Part shown: positions 7,872 to 12,993 of the stretch, piece by piece
How positions within the stretch are numbered: the first letter of the stretch is position 1
How the letters are laid out: each line of letters begins with the position of its first letter
NCBI GenBank assembly: GCA_038231495.1
Contig: JBBRLG010000168.1
Span: 1 to 12,993 of the forward strand
Length of the DNA stretch: 12,993 nt
Source of the DNA: JBBRLG01 sp038231495
GTDB taxonomy: Bacteria; Planctomycetota; Planctomycetia; Gemmatales; Gemmataceae
Direction of reading: 5' to 3'
Notes under the pieces: model-generated
What the model was told of the DNA's origin: nothing
What the model saw: only the letters and a program-made list of their open reading frames with translations
Database searches by the model: none
Program-made: the position numbers and the translations under genes

Positions 7872-9263
7872 ATGAGCGGCAGTCGGCTCGCCCTGGTCGC
7901 CGATGACCAGCGCCTCGCCAGTTCCATCCAGGCCCACCTCAAAAAGGCCCTGGGCCAGGTCGCGTTTGAATGCACGCTGGCGACCATCCACCATCACCTC
8001 GGCCGCGATACCGACGCCCTGTTGCTCCTCGCCGCCGCCTCGCGCGCCGAATCGGAAAAGGTGCTGCGCCTCGTCCAGGAAATCTACATCCAGAAATTGC
8101 CGCCCATCATCATGATCGTCGAGGACGCCAACCCCGAACTGGGCAAGCAACTGCAAGCGCTCGACGCCTACGTTTCGCAACGGCTGCGCTGGCCCGAGGA
8201 CGCCAACGCCTTGACCCATTTGATCCGCGAGCGTACGGGCCGGGTGAGTCATTTCGTGGGGCAGGAGGACGAGACGGTCGAAGGCCGCATCCGCCGCCGG
8301 CTACTCGGCCAGACGCCGTCGCTGACGCCGCTGGTGGAGCGCATCGCCCTGGGCGCGGCCCACGACGTGACCGTGCTGCTGACGGGCGAGACCGGCACCG
8401 GCAAGACGTACCTGGCCCGGCTGCTGCACGACTTTTCGCCGCGGAAGAACGACCCGTTCCTGACGGTGCCGTGCGGCGCGCAACCGGCCAACCTCGTCGA
8501 GAGCGCCTTTTTCGGCCACGTCCGCGGCGCGTTCACGGGCGCGGATCGGGCGAAGGTCGGCAAATTCGAGGCCGCCGGCAAGGGCACGATCCTGCTGGAC
8601 GAGATCGACACGCTCGGCATGGAACAACAGGCCGGCCTGCTGCGCGTCATCGAAACGGGCGAATACGAGCCTGTGGGCAGCAACGAGACGAGGCAGTGCC
8701 AGGCACGCATCATCGTGGCCAGCAACTGGGACCTGGAAGAGGCGGTGCAGGACGGCAAGTTCCGCCAGGACCTCTACTACCGCCTGAATGTCATGTCGTT
8801 CCACCTGCCGCCGTTGCGCGAGCGGGTGCAGGACATCGCCCCGCTGGTGCGCGGCCTGGCGGCGCGGTTCAACACGAAGTTCCGCAAGGACCTGTTTGAC
8901 GTCAGCCCGCACGCGATGGAGGCGTTGGAAAACTTCCCCTGGCCGGGCAACATCCGCCAGTTGGAAAACTTCGTGCAGCAAGGGGTGTTGGTCAGCAGCG
9001 GTGCGGAACTGTTGCTGGCCCACTTGCCGCAACAAGTGCGCGACCAGCGCCCGGCCTACCGCGGTTCGGCAGCCCCGGTCCACCCCGACACGCTGATCCA
9101 CAACCGCGAGGTGCTGGAGCGCAACGTGATCCAGCGAACGCTCGAAAAGAACGGCTACAGCCGTGCCCGCGCCGCCTCGGCGCTGGGCATCAGCCGGGTG
9201 ACGCTGTATAAGAAGATGAAGAAGTACGGACTGATGAACGGGACGTTGCGGGCGAAAACCTAG
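7872..9263 (+). CDS. Sigma-54-dependent transcriptional activator with degenerate receiver domain (NtrC family)
   Basis: 463 aa from ATG 7872, chosen because GGGAG (7860-7864) lies 7 bases upstream; in-frame GTGs at 7869 and 7812 are alternatives. Residues 1-123 have receiver-like length and pattern (acidic pair D11-D12, then a hydrophobic strand DALLLLAAAS). The phosphoacceptor Asp is missing and the expected Lys is replaced in QRLRWPED. Residues about 140-380 are the AAA+ domain: Walker A GETGTGKT (172-179), sigma-54-contacting GAFTGA (219-224), Walker B ILLDEID (D243, E244), arginine fingers in FRQDLYYRL (R298, R304) and PWPGNIRQLEN around 356-366. Residues about 420-455 form a Fis-type helix-turn-helix (ARAASALGISRVTLYKKMKK). 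By family it hydrolyses ATP to open sigma-54 promoters. Its targets are not visible; no convincing -24/-12 site was found in the intergenic regions. Lack of the Asp suggests control other than phosphorylation. Confidence 0.95.
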   Translation: MSGSRLALVADDQRLASSIQAHLKKALGQVAFECTLATIHHHLGRDTDALLLLAAASRAESEKVLRLVQEIYIQKLPPIIMIVEDANPELGKQLQALDAYVSQRLRWPEDANALTHLIRERTGRVSHFVGQEDETVEGRIRRRLLGQTPSLTPLVERIALGAAHDVTVLLTGETGTGKTYLARLLHDFSPRKNDPFLTVPCGAQPANLVESAFFGHVRGAFTGADRAKVGKFEAAGKGTILLDEIDTLGMEQQAGLLRVIETGEYEPVGSNETRQCQARIIVASNWDLEEAVQDGKFRQDLYYRLNVMSFHLPPLRERVQDIAPLVRGLAARFNTKFRKDLFDVSPHAMEALENFPWPGNIRQLENFVQQGVLVSSGAELLLAHLPQQVRDQRPAYRGSAAPVHPDTLIHNREVLERNVIQRTLEKNGYSRARAASALGISRVTLYKKMKKYGLMNGTLRAKT

Positions 9264-9337
9264 CGGTTCGATTCACAAGTTCGCTGCCACAACGCCATCC
9301 ACGGTGCCGACCGCGCGCGGCCCGCAAGATGACGATA

Positions 9338-9375
9338 GGCACCCTTGCCAACTTCTGCGCTATGGCAGGGGTGCC
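9338..9375. repeat. Hairpin downstream of the activator gene
   Basis: A 13-bp inverted repeat, with arms GGCACCCTTGCCA (9338-9350) and TGGCAGGGGTGCC (9363-9375), has one wobble position and a 12-base loop. There is no T-run after it on either strand, so a terminator role is weak. It abuts the G-run element that starts at 9384. Confidence 0.6.
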
Positions 9376-9383
9376 GCGGCTTA

Positions 9384-9561
9384 GTAACCGTTCACTCCCC
9401 CCTTACGAAGGGGGGGTAGGGGGAGTAGGGGGGCAAGAACCGAAGTATTCCGTCATGGCGGCCACTCCACCCCCCCTACCCCCCTTTCGTAAGGGGGGGA
9501 GCAACCGTTCACTCCCCCTTACGAAGGGGGGGTAGGGGGTAAGGGGGGAGTGAACGGTTAC
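9384..9561. repeat. Nested inverted-repeat element rich in C/G runs (MITE-like)
   Basis: A 178-bp unit bounded by perfect 23-bp inverted repeats (9384-9406 and 9539-9561; each outer end reads GTAACCGTTCACTCCCCC or its complement). The segment after the left end (about 9386-9424) recurs as a direct copy at about 9503-9539. A C-run/G-run inverted module (CCCCCCTACCCCCCTTTCGT, then G7) lies between. The element can fold on itself at several scales and carries closely spaced G-runs able to form a quadruplex. No coding capacity. No clear target-site duplication was seen, so mobility is inferred from form only. Confidence 0.75.
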
Positions 9562-9619
9562 CGAATATCTTCTGCATGGGCAGCCCACGGCACGGTTTTG
9601 CCGGCCGCAGGGGTGTCAT

Positions 9620-10750
9620 TCAGCCGCGCTCCAAATCGCCGTTTGGAAACGGTGAAAACGTGTCGCGGAGCGCCTGTAACCGCCGTTGGCTGCCGTGCCT
9701 TCCACAGACAGCCGATGTCGATGGACGCCGCGGGGGGCGTCCGGCCGACTGCCTATCCGTTAAAGGTTCCTGACACCTTTGATTTTCTTGACACCTTTGA
9801 TTTTCTTGGTCCAGCGCTCGCGTGGCCGCGACGGCCGCTTGTACGTCGTCGGCATTCACGTTGTCAAGAAGGTCGAGCGGGCTGGTCACGCCGATCACCC
9901 CCTTGCGCGCGACGTTGGTGTAGATCATCGTCGTTTCCAGACTCTGGTGGCCTAGCAAGACCTGGATGGAACGAATGTCCGTGCCACGCTCGACGAGGTG
10001 GGTTGCGAAGCTGTGTCTGAACGTGTGACAATGGATGCGCTTGTCAAGTCCCGCCGCCGCGCCGGCCGCCGCCACGGCGCGTTGCAACGACGCTTCGTAA
10101 ACGTGGTGCCGGCCCGGTCGCCCCGTCCGCGGGCAGTGCGATAGTTGCCGCGACGCAAACACGAACTGCCAGCCGAATTCCCGTGCCGCACGCGGGTACT
10201 TCCGCTCCAGGGCGTCCGGTAGTTCGACGCGGGCCACGCCGCGCCCCACATCGCGCTCGTGCAATTGTTTCCGTTTGGCGAGTTGCACTTCCAGGGCCGG
10301 CCGTACCGTTCGCGGCAGCATGACCACCCGGTCCTTGTCCCCCTTGCCCGCACGCACCTGGATGGCGTTCCGCTCCAGATTCAGGTCTTGCACGCGCAAC
10401 CGGCAGCACTCCATCAGCCGCAGGCCGGCCCCGTACAGGAGTTGGGCCATCAGCCGAAACGCCCCGTCCGCCCCTTCGACGCGCGCCAGGACTCGTCCGA
10501 CCTCCTCCGGTGCCAGCACCACCGGCAACCGCTTCCCGCGTCGCGCGCGCATCGCCTCGATTCGTCCCAGATCGATGTCCAGCACCCGGCCCTAGAGAAA
10601 GACGAGAGCGTTGAGCGCCTGATTCTGCGTGCTGGCCGCGACGTGTTTTTGTGCGGCGCGATGGGTCAGAAACTGCTCGACTTCCGCCGCCCGCATGTCA
10701 CGCGGATGCCGTTTGTCGTGAAACAGGATGTAGTGTTTCACCCCCCGCAC
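9620..10750 (-). pseudogene. Integron-integrase-like tyrosine recombinase, 3' part (second core-binding domain and catalytic domain)
   Basis: Downstream half of a broken gene. Bases 10750-10595 encode a core-binding domain (HYILFHDKRHPRDM, AAEVEQFLTH, AASTQNQALNALVFL), then TAG at 10592-10594 where relatives have Tyr (FLY). The longest intact frame runs from GTG 10585 to 9620 (321 aa). In it the catalytic set is complete: R56, K81, H187, R190 (HTFRHSFATHL), H213 (LLGH) and nucleophile Y222 (TTMIYTNV). The segment LPDALERKYPRAAREFGWQF (122-141) is the insertion that marks the IntI group and separates it from XerC/D. Relatives end near the SPLD motif (235-238); here the frame runs about 80 codons further through repeat DNA, so this tail is probably read-through. 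The catalytic piece could still be translated but lacks DNA-clamping N-terminal domains. No attC array is visible. Confidence 0.9.
9762..9806. repeat. Small palindrome plus 18-bp tandem duplication in the integrase tail
   Basis: AAAGGT (9762-9767) and ACCTTT (9775-9780) form a 6-bp stem. TGACACCTTTGATTTTCT occurs twice in tandem (9771-9788 and 9789-9806). On the minus strand this gives the duplicated ENQRCQ in the C-terminal extension of the integrase, which supports the view that the extension is recruited intergenic sequence. Confidence 0.8.
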
Positions 10751-10753
10751 CTA

Positions 10754-10761
10754 GTGCTCTG

Positions 10762-10765
<4 letters not shown>
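10754..10765. repeat. Left terminal inverted repeat of the IS
   Basis: GTGCTCTGTCAC, an exact inverted match to 11972-11983. The transposase stop codon (10762-10764 on the minus strand) lies within it, so coding sequence runs into the element end. Confidence 0.93.
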
Positions 10766-11438
<673 letters not shown>

Positions 11439-11442
<4 letters not shown>

Positions 11443-11897
11443 CCACGGCTTGATTTCGTTTTTTTTAGCGTCCGCCGCACGGTCTCATAGGAGACTTCCT
11501 CCACGTATTCCAAGGCCACCATGCGGTCGGCCAACAACCGCAAGGTCCACCGCGCCCGGCCTGCCGGCGGACTGCCGCAGACCAGAGCCACTAAATGGGC
11601 TTCCGCCTTGCCATCGAGCCGCCGCTCGTAAACACGCTTCCTTGGCGGAGGTTGCAACGCGGTTTCCAGCCCGTCTTCGACAAACTGCTTCCGCACACGT
11701 TCGACGGTAACTCGACCACAACCCAGGGATTCCACAATCGCGCCGTCGCGCTTGCCCGGTCCGCTTGGGGCCTGATCCGCCAGCAGCATGATCCGCGCCC
11801 GCACAAGCTTCTTCGCGGCCCCTTTGCCCGTGGAAACGAGTTTCTGCAGATCTCCCCGTTCTTGTTCCGTTAACGTGATGCGGTAACGCTTTTCCAT
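11439..11897 (-). CDS. IS630 transposase, first frame (orfA, DNA-binding part)
   Basis: 152 aa from ATG 11897-11895, chosen because AGGAGG (11908-11903) sits 5 bases upstream; the frame is also open to 11957. Residues 1-150 form the helix-turn-helix DNA-binding part of IS630 transposases (MEKRYRITLTEQERGDLQKL, IVESLGCGRVTVERVRKQF, then VSYETVRRTLKK). Translation in this frame ends in TGA just after LKKTKSSRG. A run of eight A residues (minus strand, 11466-11459) follows CT within the LKK codons. Slipping back one base there gives LKKNEIKPWLKKGWC, the sequence expected at this point in the family, and continues into the second frame as a 378-aa protein. A small hairpin (11913-11926) lies upstream of the ribosome binding site. 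Confidence 0.88.
11459..11466 (-). promoter_or_regulatory. Candidate -1 frameshift (slippery) site of the transposase
   Basis: Eight A residues on the minus strand, read in the zero frame as CTA AAA AAA ACG. The heptamer A AAA AAA is the standard form for -1 slippage, and a -1 shift restores the conserved transposase sequence. A recent loss of one A from an A9 run would look the same. Confidence 0.7.
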
Positions 11898-11971
11898 CAC
11901 ACCCTCCTTGGCATCGAAAAATCGATCTTCCATCCAACCATGCCAAGAGGATACCATTCATCCGGCTACGA

Positions 11972-11983
11972 GTGACAGAGCAC
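11972..11983. repeat. Right terminal inverted repeat of the IS
   Basis: GTGACAGAGCAC, an exact inverted match to 10754-10765 and followed by the TA duplication at 11984-11985. Confidence 0.93.
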
Positions 11984-11985
11984 TA

Positions 11986-12432
11986 GCTATCCTCCGTGGT
12001 CGCCGCGTAAGGCCCCAACCGCAGGATCTGCCGCATTTGATCGAGCAGCAACGGCGGCCGCGGTTGCGGCAACTCACCGACGTTCTGTCGTAGTACCTCC
12101 GGATACAGCAGTCGCAGCGCGGTCCGCGCCGCCGCGAGCGCCGCTCATGGATTCTTCCGCGTTTGCGCGACGTGCTGGAGAAAGGCGTCAAGCGCCGCCG
12201 GTCCCAGTTCGCGTGGCTGCCGCTTGCCATGAAAGAGGATGAAGGCGACGACCCACCTGGGCAGCGTTTCGATCCAGGATTCCGGCTGACCGACCGCGCG
12301 GGCAGCGGCACGGAACTGATCGAGCAAGCGCGGCGGTGGAGATGGGGCACCCGAGGTGAGTGGAGCGTCGTCGGACAGGATAGAATCCTCCCGGGTGATA
12401 TAGACGCCTGTTCCGTATTCAGGTGTACTCAA
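11986..12432 (-). pseudogene. Integron-integrase-like tyrosine recombinase, 5' part (first core-binding domain), cut off by the IS
   Basis: Upstream half of the broken integrase. An open frame from TTG 12432 to TGA 12147-12145 (95 aa) holds a SAM-like core-binding domain: PPRLLDQFRAAARAVGQPES, WVVAFILFHGKRQPREL, then AALDAFLQHVAQTRKNP. Past the TGA the same frame continues as AALAAARTALRLLYPEVL and starts a second such domain (RPPLLLDQMRQILRLGPYAA) before the IS at 11985. The second domain continues at 10750 in the same frame. The natural start may be CTG 12378, with GGGAGGA at 12392-12386 seven bases before it; this reads LSDDAPLTSG and could be a decayed ATG. A TTGACA on the minus strand (12451-12446) is a possible -35, without a convincing -10. 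Broken gene: call is firm; start uncertain. Confidence 0.85.
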
Positions 12433-12568
12433 GGCAAACCGCTACTGTCAAGAAAAAAAAAGTTTTTGAGGCCTGTTTGATTGACGGGGATCGGTCGCTG
12501 TGTTCTACTAGGCCGATGGAGGCTCGGCTTACCCCCGGCGAGCGCGCTGTAGCAATAAAGCGCAGTCG

Positions 12569-12644
12569 CCGGCCATCAAGGGAAGTCGCGCCGGCCATCA
12601 AGGGAAGTCACCGGCCATCAAGGGAAGTCGCGCCGGCCATCAAG
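12569..12644. repeat. Short tandem repeat, four copies, upstream of the integrase remnant
   Basis: CCGGCCATCAAG occurs at 12569, 12591, 12611 and 12633, with periods of 22, 20 and 22 bases. The spacers between them read GGAAGTC plus GCG or A. The unit is followed by two copies of GCATCGGCGC. Copies are near-identical, so the array is recent or under selection. Its function is unknown. Confidence 0.85.
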
Positions 12645-12993
12645 CATCGGCGCGAGCCAAAAAGCATCGGCGCCGATCACTTAATCAGTAGTTCAGCGGT
12701 TGGGCAACCGAGCGAAGAAGTCGAAGAATCGCGGCTTCGGGGCAGCCGGAGCGGTCGGCCGAGTTGCGGCTTCGCAGCAGGCGGCACCAGACTGGGCCAA
12801 CTTCGCAGCAGCGGATCGGGTCGCCGGTCGCGTCCAGTGGCTGACAGATAAGAGACGCCGCCCCAGGAACTTCCTTTGGGGTTGACAAGCTGCTCCGTGT
12901 GTAACGAAGGTTAAGTCGTATTACACCAAGCCTTTGGGTAAAACAGACTGGGACAGGGGCCACGGCACTTGGCTGGCGGTCGTGACGATATTC
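12645..12993. other. No supportable gene; right end of window
   Basis: Open frames here (for example 12700-12885 from a TTG, and a minus-strand frame 12685-12963) have no ribosome binding site, no recognisable motif and a composition like read-through of GC-rich DNA. A TTGACA at 12882-12887 has no matching -10. I see no RNA gene or mobile element end. A gene starting beyond 12993 could have its control region here. Confidence 0.5.

Noticed and set aside
9329..9535. Short plus-strand frame (68 aa) with repeated SLP/GG segments
   Set aside because: It is a translation of the C-run/G-run repeat element, with no ribosome binding site.
12569..12644. CRISPR array
   Set aside because: The units are only about 20-22 bases in total, with near-identical short spacers, and no cas genes are present.
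12423..12851. Plus-strand frame of 142 aa with repeated RPSREVAPAIK segments
   Set aside because: The peptide repeat comes from the DNA tandem repeat, the frame opposes the integrase start region, and it has no recognisable domain.
12700..12885. Plus-strand frame of 61 aa from a TTG start
   Set aside because: No ribosome binding site and no similarity I can recognise; cannot be told from chance.
12690..12920. attC/attI core sites matching GTTRRRY (12699 GTTGGGC, 12909 GTTAAGT)
   Set aside because: A seven-base degenerate motif is expected by chance, and no paired inverse core or cassette structure is seen.

Overview
The window looks like chromosome from a high-GC planctomycete, most likely a Gemmata-like lineage. 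This is inferred from three things: the giant glycine- and proline-loaded secretin, the IntI-like integrase with a doubled N-terminal domain, and the dense intergenic hairpin repeats. No rRNA or tRNA is present to confirm the taxonomy.

Left part (1-7193, + strand): a two-gene unit. The first gene enters from outside the window and encodes a giant type II secretion (GspD-like) secretin. At least 2,108 residues are visible: the end of a signal peptide, an N0-like domain, about thirteen N1-type ring domains instead of the usual three, a canonical secretin pore domain and a proline-rich tail. Low-complexity Gly- or Pro-rich inserts repeatedly fall at the same place inside the N1-type domains. The second gene overlaps its end by 25 bases, has a strong ribosome binding site, and encodes a probable lipoprotein of unknown family. 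A strong intrinsic terminator closes the unit.

Middle (7194-9263): two adjacent long hairpin repeats. Then a good sigma-70-type promoter with a perfect 14-bp palindrome filling its spacer, and a leader of about 300 bases with a hairpin and a possible 31-codon ORF. These precede a sigma-54-dependent activator (463 aa) with intact AAA+ and Fis-type DNA-binding domains but a receiver-like N-terminus lacking the phosphoacceptor Asp.

Right part (9264-12993): accessory DNA. A nested inverted-repeat, G-run-rich element (9384-9561) lies beside a decayed tyrosine recombinase of the integron-integrase type on the minus strand. Joining its two halves across an inserted IS630-family element (10754-11983, flanked by TA) restores one reading frame. 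That frame encodes two tandem core-binding domains and a catalytic domain with all six active-site residues, but it is broken by three in-frame stops, one of which lies exactly at the IS target. The IS itself looks intact: 12-bp terminal repeats, a complete DDE triad, and a transposase split over two frames joined by an A8 slippery run. Upstream of the integrase are four copies of a short tandem repeat, then about 350 bases in which I see no supportable gene.

The most interesting items are the giant secretin with its patterned inserts, the apparent order of decay events in the integrase (stop codon, then IS targeting the CTAG it created), and the palindrome-in-promoter control region of the activator.
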